The notes under the pieces: generated by a model
The model's database searches: none
What the model saw: the letters and a program-made list of their open reading frames with translations, nothing else
What the model was told of the DNA's origin: nothing
Program-made: the position numbers and the translations under genes
Part shown: positions 46,862 through 54,990 of the stretch, piece by piece
How the letters are laid out: every line of letters begins with the position of its first letter
How positions within the stretch are numbered: the stretch's first letter is position 1
NCBI RefSeq assembly: GCF_026626745.1
Contig: NZ_JAPNJW010000002.1
Coordinates: 930,001-994,000 of the forward strand
Length of the DNA stretch: 64,000 nucleotides
Direction of reading: 5' to 3'
Source of the DNA: Nannocystis sp. RBIL2
Lineage (GTDB): Bacteria; Myxococcota_A; Polyangia; Nannocystales; Nannocystaceae

Positions 46862-49197
46862 TGCCGCCCTCCTGCGGGCCCAGCCCCCGACGCGCCTACC
46901 TGACCCTGCCCTGCAGAACCTGCCCCTCCGGACATGTCTCCAGCGCCAGCCTTCGTCGCCTCGCCGGCCTGCGCCGAACCTGTCCCTCCGGGCATGTCTC
47001 CAGCGCCAGCCTTTGTTCCGCCGACCTGATCCGAACCTGTCCCTCCGGGCATGTCTCCAGCGCCAGCCGTCGCTCCGCCGGCCTGCGCCGAACCTGCCCC
47101 TTCACGCATGTCTCTCGGGCCAGCCTCTCGCGTCCCCGCGGGCACCGGCTCAGGGACCGCGCCGCCCGCGGAGGCACCTGCCCCTTCGGGCATGTCCTCC
47201 GCGCCAGCCCCCGCCGGCGCCTCGATGCGCGCCGGTTCGAACTCTCCGGCCGCACCTGCCCCTTCGGGCATGTCCTCCGTGCCAGCCGGTAAATCTCCGC
47301 GCGGCGCCGGGCCGATGTCTTCGCCCTGCCCCTCCAGCCCCGTCCCCGGTCCGCGGACGCTCGTCTGCGCCGGCGCCTCCGCGCTCCCGCGGCGGGCGCC
47401 GGCCATCGCCGCATCGAGGCCGCCGAGGTCGACCGGATGCACCCGCGTCGGCCCGAGCACTGCCACGTCGGGGTTGCAGAACACCGAGCCGAGGATCGCC
47501 AGCGCCCCGGCGGTCGCCAGCAGCAGCGGCCCGCGAAGATCGAAGCGGCCCGGCGCGACGGTCACCCGCTCGTCACCTGGCCACAAGGTCAGGCGACCGA
47601 CCAGCCGCTCGCCCAGCCGCAGCAGCCGCGGGATCGTCGGTCCGGCCGCTCCCGCGGCGCGCGAGCGCGGACGGCTCGCCGGGCGGACCCGCGGCGCGAG
47701 CACCAGCCCGATCACCATCGCGGCCGCCACCAGCCCTGCGCCGACGACCGGCCCCACGATCCACGCGTCCGGCCGGGGCCCCAGGGCGTAGGCGCCCTCG
47801 AACATCCGCCCGCTCACGAACAGCGGCCAGATCCGCTGCGCCAGCGGCCACAGCCCGGCAGCCACCGCCCCGAGCGCCAGCGCCCCCGCGACCCCGAGCA
47901 GCAGCGGCGGCGCCTCGGGCCGCGGCCAACCTGGCGCATCGGTCCTGTCCCCCAGGACACGTCGCACCGCGCTCGCCGAGCCCGCCACGCCCACCAGCGC
48001 CAGCGCTGGCGCCACCAGGTTGATGCCCGACGACCACGCGCTGAGGTCGTTCCACAGCGCCACCACTGCCGGCCCGAGCGCGATGGCGAGGCCGAGCCCC
48101 GCCACGCCGACGATGCCCGCTCGCAGCGGTCGCGGCGCGAACAGCCCTGCGATCGGGGCCGCCCACGCCAGCCCGCCCGCGAGGAGCAGCTGCGCCGCAG
48201 CGATCGGCTCGCCGATCGCTATCGTCGCGGTCGCGATCGCCAGAGTCGCCGCCGTCCCGCACGCCAGCGCGCGCGCGCTCGTGCGGGCGCGCGCCGCCTC
48301 GATCCCCGCCCACGCCGCCGTGCCCGCCGCCGCCGTGGTGAGCAGCGCCAGCGCAGTCGGGGCCGTCGCCAGCGCCACCTGCGTCCGCAGCAGCACCACC
48401 GCCAGCGCCGGCGCCGCCACGCACGTGGCCACCAGCGCCGGCGCCGGGCCCTCGGCCCACGCGCGCGCCAGCAGCCGCGGCCACGCCAGCGCCCACGCCA
48501 GCGCCGCGGCCCCGGCCGCCAGGGTCGCCACCGCCCCCGGCGGCAGCCCGAACAACGGCCCGCCGATCTGCCCGCGGACCAGCTGCGAGCGCTCCTGCGC
48601 GAACGAGGCCCGCTCGAGCCGCATCAGGTCGAAGTCGCCCGCGGCGCCCAGCCAGGCCAGGATCGCCAGCGACAAGCCCGCCCCGACCAGGCCCAAAAGC
48701 CATGTCCGATCGGGCATGTCCGAAGACACATGGTCTCGCGGCCATGCCCTGAGGGCCAGCACGACCAGGCCGACCCCGCTCGCCAGCTGGGCCAGGGTCC
48801 CGCCGCTCGCCAGCACCAGCGCGCCGCCGGCGGCCAGGGCCAGGCGCGCGCCCGGGCGGCCGCCACCGGCTGTCCCGAAAGCCAGGTTGGCGACGACCCC
48901 GAGCACCAGCGCCGCCAGGGCCACCACCGCCAGCGCCAGGCCGAGCCCGTCGAGCTGGACGATCCAGTCGATCGTCGTCGTGCGGCCGACGCGGATCCAC
49001 TCGAGGCGGTGCTCGAGCTGGTTGCGCTGGATCGCCTGCCACAGCACCAGGCAGGCCAGCACCGCCGCCACCAGCGCCCCGCGGGCCGCGGCTGCGCTGG
49101 CCGAGGCCACGCCCCAGCGCCGCTCCAGCGGCCCGACCAGGCCGACGAGCGCGAGTCCGACCGCGGCCGGGAGCAGCGTCGCCGCCAGCGCGCCCAT
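46858..49197 (-). CDS. NuoL-like membrane subunit with repeat-derived C-terminal tail
   Basis: This is a 779-residue protein. The core to about residue 620 has many membrane helices and the NuoL-like pattern WAEGPAPALVATCVAAPALA, matching [20 protein letters not shown]. Where NuoL has WEGVGLCSYL it has ASGVGLVVLAL, so the essential Glu is Ser, and the Lys before the TWL segment is not seen. The last 154 residues (626-779) are a soluble Gly/Ala/Pro-rich tail made of repeats such as EDMPEGAG and GDMPGGTG. They come from in-frame expansion of the hairpin element. The start ATG (49197) shares a base with the stop of the NuoK-like gene. Confidence 0.72.
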   Translation of the reverse strand: MGALAATLLPAAVGLALVGLVGPLERRWGVASASAAAARGALVAAVLACLVLWQAIQRNQLEHRLEWIRVGRTTTIDWIVQLDGLGLALAVVALAALVLGVVANLAFGTAGGGRPGARLALAAGGALVLASGGTLAQLASGVGLVVLALRAWPRDHVSSDMPDRTWLLGLVGAGLSLAILAWLGAAGDFDLMRLERASFAQERSQLVRGQIGGPLFGLPPGAVATLAAGAAALAWALAWPRLLARAWAEGPAPALVATCVAAPALAVVLLRTQVALATAPTALALLTTAAAGTAAWAGIEAARARTSARALACGTAATLAIATATIAIGEPIAAAQLLLAGGLAWAAPIAGLFAPRPLRAGIVGVAGLGLAIALGPAVVALWNDLSAWSSGINLVAPALALVGVAGSASAVRRVLGDRTDAPGWPRPEAPPLLLGVAGALALGAVAAGLWPLAQRIWPLFVSGRMFEGAYALGPRPDAWIVGPVVGAGLVAAAMVIGLVLAPRVRPASRPRSRAAGAAGPTIPRLLRLGERLVGRLTLWPGDERVTVAPGRFDLRGPLLLATAGALAILGSVFCNPDVAVLGPTRVHPVDLGGLDAAMAGARRGSAEAPAQTSVRGPGTGLEGQGEDIGPAPRGDLPAGTEDMPEGAGAAGEFEPARIEAPAGAGAEDMPEGAGASAGGAVPEPVPAGTREAGPRDMREGAGSAQAGGATAGAGDMPGGTGSDQVGGTKAGAGDMPGGTGSAQAGEATKAGAGDMSGGAGSAGQGQVGASGAGPAGGRQ
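46916..47290. repeat. In-frame tandem repeat, 57-60 bp, in the NuoL-like tail
   Basis: Units beginning GAACCTG start at 46916, 46976, 47033 and 47090 (60, 57 and 57 bp apart). Each contains TGYCC-CTCC-GGRCA and CCAGCGCCAGC. Two or more further, more diverged copies follow to about 47290. Unit lengths are multiples of three. The inner arms vary together (TGTCC/GGGCA, TGCCC/GGGCA). Confidence 0.85.
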
Positions 49198-49460
49198 CAC
49201 GAACCTTCCCGGTCCGGCGCGGCCTGCAGCGTCGCCAGCACCACCGCGTAGGCGCCGGCGAGCGCGAGCAGCAGCGCCGCCAGGCCGTGGATGTCGGCGG
49301 CCGCCCACGCGCGCGCGGCCCCGACCAGCACCGTCGCCGCGCCGACCAGCATCACCACCAGCGCCAACGTCCGCGCCCACCCGTCAGGGCGCAGCAGCAC
49401 GCCCGCGAGCCCGAGCAGCCACAAGCCGCTGGCCAGGTAGTAGACGTGGGTGATGGGCAC
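49197..49460 (-). CDS. NuoK-like membrane subunit
   Basis: This is an 87-residue protein with three membrane helices, the usual NuoK layout though a little short (about 100 is typical). The N-terminus VPITHVYYLASGLWLLGLAGVLLR matches the [24 protein letters not shown] start of NuoK. The two membrane Glu residues essential in E. coli NuoK (Glu36 and Glu72) are absent: GLEIMMN aligns with ALVVMLV, and AAAEAAIGLA with LALAGAYAVV. The start is GTG at 49460, eight bases after the NuoJ-like stop. Confidence 0.75.
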   Translation of the reverse strand: MPITHVYYLASGLWLLGLAGVLLRPDGWARTLALVVMLVGAATVLVGAARAWAAADIHGLAALLLALAGAYAVVLATLQAAPDREGS

Positions 49461-49468
49461 GCGCGGTC

Positions 49469-49972
49469 TTATATCCGATGCCGCGGCGGCCCGGCGCACG
49501 CGGCTGCCGCCACAACGATCACGAGCCCGACGCCGAGCAGCGCCGGCGCGCCCGCGAGGGCGGCACCCAGCCCCGGAAGCTCGCCGAACCCGGAGCCCGG
49601 CGCCAGCTCGCGGCCCGTCCACAGGAACTGGCGCGCCCACGTCCCGACCAGCACGAACACCAGGCCCGCCACCGCGCCTGCCACCGCCGCGATCCGCCGC
49701 GCCCCGAGCCTCGCCGGCGGCGCGTCACCGCCCGCGTGGTCCGCAGGAGCGCCCGCGCGCGCGGGGCCACGCGCGACCGTCATCACCAGGCCGGCCGCGC
49801 CCACCGCCGCGATCGTGACCAGCGCCAGGCCGGTCGCCTCGTACAGCAGCATCACCCCGGCGAGCGCCAGCGCCAGCACCACCGGCGCCCACGTCGGCGC
49901 GCGCCACACCGCGGCCGCACCGGCCGCCAGCGCGACCGCGGCGAACGCGGCGAACAGCGCGACCGTCATCAT
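49469..49972 (-). CDS. NuoJ-like membrane subunit
   Basis: This is a 167-residue protein with about five membrane helices, NuoJ-like in size, topology and gene position. The segment VVLALALAGVMLLYEATGLALVTIAAVGAAGLVMTVA resembles the NuoJ helix with a membrane tyrosine and glutamate (LL-E-A). The start ATGATG (49972 or 49969) lies inside the stop codon of the Mpl-GNAT gene, so the two are translationally coupled. Sequence identity to known NuoJ is low. Confidence 0.68.
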   Translation of the reverse strand: MMTVALFAAFAAVALAAGAAAVWRAPTWAPVVLALALAGVMLLYEATGLALVTIAAVGAAGLVMTVARGPARAGAPADHAGGDAPPARLGARRIAAVAGAVAGLVFVLVGTWARQFLWTGRELAPGSGFGELPGLGAALAGAPALLGVGLVIVVAAAACAGPPRHRI

Positions 49973-51828
49973 CCCCGCTTGTAGCTCGGATCGATCTTCA
50001 TGCACACGGCGCGGTCGCCGAGCACGAAGTTGGGGTCACGGCGGATCTGCGGGTCGATCTCCTCGACCGAGGCCGTCGTCGCGCCGAGCTTGCCGGCGAA
50101 GAAGTCGGTCGCGTCGGTGGTGACGAGGTAGACCTGCTGGACCCCGAGCATGCGCGCGCGCCGGAGGATCCCGTCGGCCAGCATCCAGCCGAGGCCCTCG
50201 CCGCGGCGCTCGCGGTCGATCGCCAGGTTGAACAGCAGCGCCTGCGGACCGACCATGCGCAGCGACACGCAGCCGACCACCGCGCCCTCGGGCTCGCGGA
50301 TGATCAGCGTCTCGGTGGTGTCGCCGGGGATCGTCGGCGCCAGCCCGTACGAGGCGCACAGCGCGTGCACCGACGGCAGGTCCTCCGGGGTCGCGAACAT
50401 CACCGCGTCGCCGAGCGCCTTGAGGATCTTGTCGCCGAGCCCGCCGAACGAGCCCGACGAGAGCAGCAAAATCGTGTCGCCCGGCGCGGCCTCGGCGAGC
50501 ACCGACTGCGCGAGGTCGTCGACGTCGGCGTGGGCCAGCGCCTCGATGCCGTGGGCGCTTATCGCCTTGGCCAGCGCCTGCGGGTCGAGGCGCAGGTCCG
50601 GCGGGATCTTCTCCGGACGGAACAGCGGGCCGACGTGCACGCGCGAGGCCGCGGCGAAGCTCTCGGCGTAGCCCTCGGAGAACACCGCCCGCCGCGACGA
50701 CGCCGAGCGCGGCTCGAAGCACACGAACAGGCGGCCGTTGGGGAAGCGGCGACGGATCGCGGTGGTGGTGAGGCGCACCGCCGTCGGGTGGTGGGCGAAG
50801 TCGGTGACGACGCGGATCCCGCTGGCGATGCCGAGCAGCTCCTGGCGCCGCTTGACACCGAGGAACCGGCGCACCGCGTCGTGCAGCGCCGGCACCGACG
50901 CGCCCTCCTGGCGAGCCACTGCCAGCGCCGCGAGCACGTTGCCGAGGTTGTAGGTGCCGACCAGAGTGGTCTGGAATTCGCCGAGGCTGGTGCCGCGCTC
51001 GAACACCTCGAACACCATCATGCCGCGGCCGCGCTTGGCCTCGACGCGGCAGGTGTAGTCGGCGGAGCGCGGGTCGTCGCCCTCTGAGCCGGTGGAGTCG
51101 AGCACGCGGTAGGTCGTGACCTTGCAGCGGGCCGCGCGCGACACCTCCATCGCCCCGGCATCGTCGGCGCAGACCACCAAGTCGCCCTCGGGCGGGATGA
51201 GCTCGACGAAGCGGACGAACGCCGCCTTGACCGCGTCGAGGTCGGCGAAGATGTCGGCGTGGTCGAACTCGACGCTCGTGACGATCGCGCGGAACGGGCG
51301 GTAGTGGAAGAACTTCGAGCCCTTGTCGAAGAAGGCGGTGTCGTACTCGTCGCCCTCGAGCACGATCGCGGGCCCGCGGCCGAACAGATAGCCGCGCCCG
51401 AGGTTGATCGGCACGCCGCCGACCAGCGCGCTCGGCTGCTGCCCGGCGACCTGCAGCATCCACGTCAGCAGCGACGACGTGGTCGTCTTGCCGTGCGTGC
51501 CGGCCACCACCAGCGCGCGGCGCTCGGGCAGCACCACCTTCTCGAGCAGCGACGGGAAGCTCTCGAGCGCGAGCCCGCGCGCCTGGGCGCCGACGACCTC
51601 GACGTGTTCGCGGCCGCACACGTTGCCGACGACCACGAAGTCCGGCTCCCAGTCGAGGTTCTCGGGCGCGAACCCTTCGAAAACGGGGATCTTGGCCGCC
51701 TCGAGCTGGGTCGACATCGGCGGGAACAACTGGGTGTCGGACCCGCGGACGTCGTGGCCGGCTTCCTGTAGAAGCCCTGCGAACGCGCCCATACCGGTGC
51801 CGCCGATGCCGATGAGGTGGACCTTCAA
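49969..51828 (-). CDS. mpl: Mpl-type muropeptide ligase fused to a C-terminal GNAT domain
   Basis: This is a 619-residue protein. Residues 1-470 match the Mur ligase Mpl, which reattaches recycled L-Ala-gamma-D-Glu-meso-DAP tripeptide to UDP-MurNAc. It shows the Rossmann start HLIGIGGTGMGA, ATP loop GTHGKTTT (110-117), EGDEYDTAFFDKGSKF (an Mpl signature), EFDHADIF and DFAHHPTAV. Residues 475-619 are an added GNAT-like fold (ETLIIREPEGAVVGCVSLR, LAIDRERRGEGLGWMLADGIL, DATDFFAGKLG). The fused acetyltransferase could modify the muropeptide or sense acetyl-CoA; I infer no substrate. Stop overlaps the NuoJ-like start. Confidence 0.9.
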   Translation of the reverse strand: MKVHLIGIGGTGMGAFAGLLQEAGHDVRGSDTQLFPPMSTQLEAAKIPVFEGFAPENLDWEPDFVVVGNVCGREHVEVVGAQARGLALESFPSLLEKVVLPERRALVVAGTHGKTTTSSLLTWMLQVAGQQPSALVGGVPINLGRGYLFGRGPAIVLEGDEYDTAFFDKGSKFFHYRPFRAIVTSVEFDHADIFADLDAVKAAFVRFVELIPPEGDLVVCADDAGAMEVSRAARCKVTTYRVLDSTGSEGDDPRSADYTCRVEAKRGRGMMVFEVFERGTSLGEFQTTLVGTYNLGNVLAALAVARQEGASVPALHDAVRRFLGVKRRQELLGIASGIRVVTDFAHHPTAVRLTTTAIRRRFPNGRLFVCFEPRSASSRRAVFSEGYAESFAAASRVHVGPLFRPEKIPPDLRLDPQALAKAISAHGIEALAHADVDDLAQSVLAEAAPGDTILLLSSGSFGGLGDKILKALGDAVMFATPEDLPSVHALCASYGLAPTIPGDTTETLIIREPEGAVVGCVSLRMVGPQALLFNLAIDRERRGEGLGWMLADGILRRARMLGVQQVYLVTTDATDFFAGKLGATTASVEEIDPQIRRDPNFVLGDRAVCMKIDPSYKRG

Positions 51829-51991
51829 AGCGGCGGCAAGGATGGACCGCTCCCGCGCGGACGGTCAAGCCGGCCCACGGGTGCGACCGGACACACGCGC
51901 GGCGACTCGGTCTCTGGCGCGCCCCGCGAATTGATGCACAAGAAGAAGTGGCGTCGGTCGTCGGCGCAGTTGGTTCGCCGGGGTGAGGGCC

Positions 51992-52333
51992 ATGGGAGAT
52001 CTGACCGTTCGTCACGAGCGCCGTGCCTTCCCGCGCGTGCGTGTCCGCATCGACTCTCTGGTCCACACGCCCGAAGGCCAGGTGCGCGGGCAAACCCTGG
52101 ACCTCTCCGCCGGCGGCGCCTTCGTCACCACGGCGCGCTCCGTCGCCGTCGGCACCTCGGTGCGCCTGACCATGCACCGCGGCGACGCCAAGAACCCGCT
52201 CGTGCTCGACGCCGAGGTCGTGCGCCTCGGCGGCACCCGCGAGGGCCGCTTCCCCGGCCTCGGCCTGCGCTTCGTCGGGCTCACCGAGCTCGAAGCCACC
52301 TTGCTGCAGGCGATGCTCAGCAGCGCCGCCTGA
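51992..52333 (+). CDS. PilZ-domain protein (c-di-GMP binding)
   Basis: This is a 113-residue single-domain PilZ protein. The c-di-GMP-binding RxxxR is RAFPR near the N-terminus and the D/N-x-S-x-x-G motif is DLSAGG (about 43-48). The rest fits the beta-barrel of the family (VRLTMHRGD, FPGLGLRFVGL). Such proteins transmit c-di-GMP signals to motility or matrix production. The ATG at 51992 is preferred to GTG at 51983. It is divergent from the Mpl-type gene. Confidence 0.92.
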   Translation: MGDLTVRHERRAFPRVRVRIDSLVHTPEGQVRGQTLDLSAGGAFVTTARSVAVGTSVRLTMHRGDAKNPLVLDAEVVRLGGTREGRFPGLGLRFVGLTELEATLLQAMLSSAA

Positions 52334-52350
52334 GCTATAGATCGCCGCGC

Positions 52351-52890
52351 ATGCTCGACCTCAAGGCCAAGCTCGCCGCCGCCGGCCTCGTCACCCCGGA
52401 GCAACTCGCCGCCGCCGAGCGCAAGAAGGCCGGCAAGCCGGCCGGCAAACCCGCCGCCAAGCCCGCCCCCGCCGCGCCGGCCAAGCCCAAGTCGGGCCTC
52501 GACGTCGCCGCCCTGCGCAAGGCCGGCAAGAGCGAGATCTACGACACCTGCCGCCGCGTCGTGGAGCGCACGCGCCTCGACCCGGTCGGTGGCCTGCCGA
52601 GCGAGCGCGCCGAGGCGTTCCACTTCCCCACCGACAAGGGCTCCCTCGGCCGCCTCACCCTCGAGCCCGAGCTACACGCCGAGATCGCCGCGGGCCGGGC
52701 CGCCATCGTCGCGTACATGAGCCACCACGGCCTGGCCCACTGCGTCGTCCCGCGCGCCGTCGCCGAGGACCTGGCCGAGGTCGTGCCGCTGTGGCTCCGC
52801 GTCTGCAAGGACCACCCCGCCGCCGGCCAGCTCGCGCCGCCCCCTCCCCCCCGCGAGGACCGCGGCGCAAAACCGACGCAATCGGGCTAG
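52351..52890 (+). CDS. DUF2058/YaiL-like protein
   Basis: This is a 179-residue hydrophilic protein. The N-terminus LKAKLAAAGLVTPEQLAAAERKK resembles the LQEQLLKAGLV-type start of the YaiL/DUF2058 family, followed by a Lys/Pro/Ala linker. The C-terminal half (RAAIVAYMSHHGLAHCVVPRAVAEDLAE) resembles its second region. The function of the family is unsettled. It starts 17 bp after the PilZ gene and ends shortly before the tRNA gene. Confidence 0.65.
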   Translation: MLDLKAKLAAAGLVTPEQLAAAERKKAGKPAGKPAAKPAPAAPAKPKSGLDVAALRKAGKSEIYDTCRRVVERTRLDPVGGLPSERAEAFHFPTDKGSLGRLTLEPELHAEIAAGRAAIVAYMSHHGLAHCVVPRAVAEDLAEVVPLWLRVCKDHPAAGQLAPPPPPREDRGAKPTQSG

Positions 52891-52955
52891 CCAACCCCAC
52901 CGGCCTGTGTTACACACCGCCTCCCCGGTCGCCCGGGGCACCACGTCAGCAATAC

Positions 52956-53030
52956 GGCGATTATAGCTCAGCCGGTTAGAGCGCTCGGTTGTGGTCCGAG
53001 AGGTCATGGGTTCGAATCCCATTAATCGCC
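52956..53030 (+). tRNA. tRNA-His (anticodon GTG)
   Basis: The cloverleaf is complete: 7-bp acceptor GCGATTA/TAATCGC, D-stem GCTC/GAGC, anticodon stem CTCGG/CCGAG around loop TTGTGGT, variable loop AGGTC and T-arm ATGGG-TTCGAAT-CCCAT. The G at position -1 (52956) opposite discriminator C73 (53030) is the hallmark of histidine tRNA. CCA is not encoded. Confidence 0.97.
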
Positions 53031-53048
53031 CTCCAAAAAGCAAGTTCA

Positions 53049-53078
53049 GCGCCCCACAGCCTCCGGCTCGTGGGGCGC
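53049..53078 (+). terminator. Hairpin after tRNA-His
   Basis: GCGCCCCAC (53049-53057) and GTGGGGCGC (53070-53078) make a perfect 9-bp stem, and AGCC/GGCT inside the loop extends it. Only a weak T-run follows (CTAGCTTTC), so the call is moderate. Confidence 0.6.
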
Positions 53079-53368
53079 CCTAGCTTTCGGGCCCGCGTTC
53101 GCCCGGCACCAGCCCGGAGCTCCCTGCGACCTCCGGCGCGCCGACCACCGCGCCGGCGCTGCCGCCTCGAGCGCGGCGCGGTCCGTCCGCTTCCCGGGTG
53201 CAGCTCCCGCCGAGCCCGGCGCGTCCGGCCGGGTCCGGCGTGCGTGCTCGCTCGCTCCCGCGGATCGTCGCCGCAGTCCGTGCGGGCCGTCCGGCGTGCT
53301 ACCCTGCACGGGTTCCACGCACGGCAATTCGCCGCGCGTCTCGCCCCCATGACGCCGCACAGAGTCGC
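53079..53368. other. Spacer after the tRNA terminator
   Basis: This is about 290 bp of GC-rich sequence. No credible gene or recognisable site was seen; the reading frames here look like shadows. Confidence 0.5.
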
Positions 53369-54949
53369 GTGACAGGTCGCACGCCAAAGACTCACGCCCT
53401 CGCTGCGGCTGCAGCCTTTGCCGGCATCCTTCAGCTCGTCGCCACGCTCGAGCTGTCGCTGTCCAGCGATGCCGCGGTCATGCGCGCCGCTCGCGAGGGC
53501 CCGACGATCTATCTGCTCGTCGCCGCCGCGCTGGCGATCGGCGCCGGCTTGGTGGTGTGGCAGCGTCACCGGCCGCTGCACGTATGCGTCGCCATGGGCC
53601 TGCCCGCGGTGGTGGTCGCGGCGCTGCTGGTGGGCCTGCGCGGCTCGCTCCTCGGCCTCGCCTACCACGGCGAGCTCCTGCTGCATCACTTCCTCGCCGT
53701 CCTGTGCGCCGCGGCCTGCGTCGCGGTGGCGATCGGCTGGGCCGCCGATCCGAAGCTCGGGCGCACGCGCCTGATCCCCGCGATCCCGGCGTTCGCCGGC
53801 GCGGCGCTGCTGCTGGCCGAGCACCTGTCACGCGCCCCCGACGCGCCCATCGGTCTCTTGGGACAGGTCGGAACGGCCAGCCTGCTGCTGTCCGCCCCGC
53901 TCGCGCTCGCGGCCCTGTGGTCGCAGCTCCAGCCGCTCGCGCTGCGCTGGGGCGCAGTCGCCCTGCTGATGCCGCTCGCGGTCCGCTGCGCGCTCGGGGG
54001 CAAGTCTGTCCTTTCGGGCATGCCCCTCGGGACAGAGGGCGCCGCGCCGATCCTCGTCAGCGTCGGCGTGGCTGCCCTGCTCGGCGTCGCGGTGATGCGC
54101 CCCCGGGCCGAGCGCGGCCTCCACGGCGCCGCGCTCGGCCTGTCGGCGGTCGCCTGCTTCACCCTGCACCGCGGCTACACCCTGCGCTTCGGCGAGCTCG
54201 AGGCCGCCGTCGGCCAGCTCGCGCGCTCACTGCTCGGCTTCGAGCTGCCCTACCCCGGCTATCTCCCGGGCTGGCGGATCGTCGGCGGCATGCTGGCGCT
54301 GTTCGTCGTGTTCGCGCTAACCACCACCTCGCTGCTGTCGCGCCGCGATCACGTGCGCGGCCTCTGCCTGGTGATCCTCCTGTGCGCCGGCCTCGGCCTG
54401 TCGACGCCCCAGCTCGTGCTGATGACCGGCGCCGGCCTGCTGCTCGCGCTCGACACCGTCGTCGGCGCGCCGGCCCCCGCCCCGCGGACGCAGGCCCCGA
54501 CGCGCCCGCTCGAGGCGATCGTCACCGAGGCCGCGGCCCTGCTCGAGCTGCCGGCGCCGACCGTGCTCGAGCAGCAGCGCGGGGCCGTGATCGCCCTGCG
54601 CGGCGAGGTCGCGCGCGTCGCCGTCGACCTGCGCGCCCGCCAGGACCGCGGCGTCTGGCACGTCGTCCTGCAAGCGGGCGTGCTCGGCCGCGGCGCGCCC
54701 GACGTCGAGCTCGTCCCGGGCCGCCCGGGCGACGAGCCGCACCCGCTCGTCGCCGGCCACCGCGCCCGCGGCGACGCCCGCCGGCTCGAGCGCCTGCCCG
54801 AGTCGTTCCTCGTGGCCCTCGCGCCGTTCCCCGAGCACCGCACCCGCGTGTGGCCGGGCGGCTGCCAGGTCGAGCTCGGCGGTCACCTCGAGGCGCTCGA
54901 CGCCGCCGCGCTCGCGGCTGTCCTCCGGGGCATGTCCGAAGCGACCTAG
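53369..54949 (+). CDS. Polytopic membrane protein
   Basis: This is a 526-residue protein. The GTG at 53369 is chosen because upstream residues are Arg/Pro-rich noise. Ten to twelve hydrophobic segments fill residues about 10-400, with no family signature I recognise. The last 150 residues are soluble, Arg/Glu-rich and beta-like (AVIALRGEVARVAVDLRARQD, WHVVLQAGVLG). Hairpin elements at about 54005-54036 and near the stop encode short loops (VLSGMPLGTEGA, RGMSEAT). It is convergent with the TonB-dependent receptor gene. Confidence 0.78.
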   Translation: MTGRTPKTHALAAAAAFAGILQLVATLELSLSSDAAVMRAAREGPTIYLLVAAALAIGAGLVVWQRHRPLHVCVAMGLPAVVVAALLVGLRGSLLGLAYHGELLLHHFLAVLCAAACVAVAIGWAADPKLGRTRLIPAIPAFAGAALLLAEHLSRAPDAPIGLLGQVGTASLLLSAPLALAALWSQLQPLALRWGAVALLMPLAVRCALGGKSVLSGMPLGTEGAAPILVSVGVAALLGVAVMRPRAERGLHGAALGLSAVACFTLHRGYTLRFGELEAAVGQLARSLLGFELPYPGYLPGWRIVGGMLALFVVFALTTTSLLSRRDHVRGLCLVILLCAGLGLSTPQLVLMTGAGLLLALDTVVGAPAPAPRTQAPTRPLEAIVTEAAALLELPAPTVLEQQRGAVIALRGEVARVAVDLRARQDRGVWHVVLQAGVLGRGAPDVELVPGRPGDEPHPLVAGHRARGDARRLERLPESFLVALAPFPEHRTRVWPGGCQVELGGHLEALDAAALAAVLRGMSEAT

Positions 54950-54958
54950 CACCGCGGA

Positions 54959-54976
54959 CATGTCCATCCGGACATG
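54959..54976. repeat. Perfect 18-nt hairpin element between convergent genes
   Basis: CATGTCC (54959-54965) and GGACATG (54970-54976) around ATCC, the same form as at 2524 and 41600. It lies between the stops of convergent genes. There is no T-run. Confidence 0.8.
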
Positions 54977-54990
54977 CCCTCTCGGACCGC

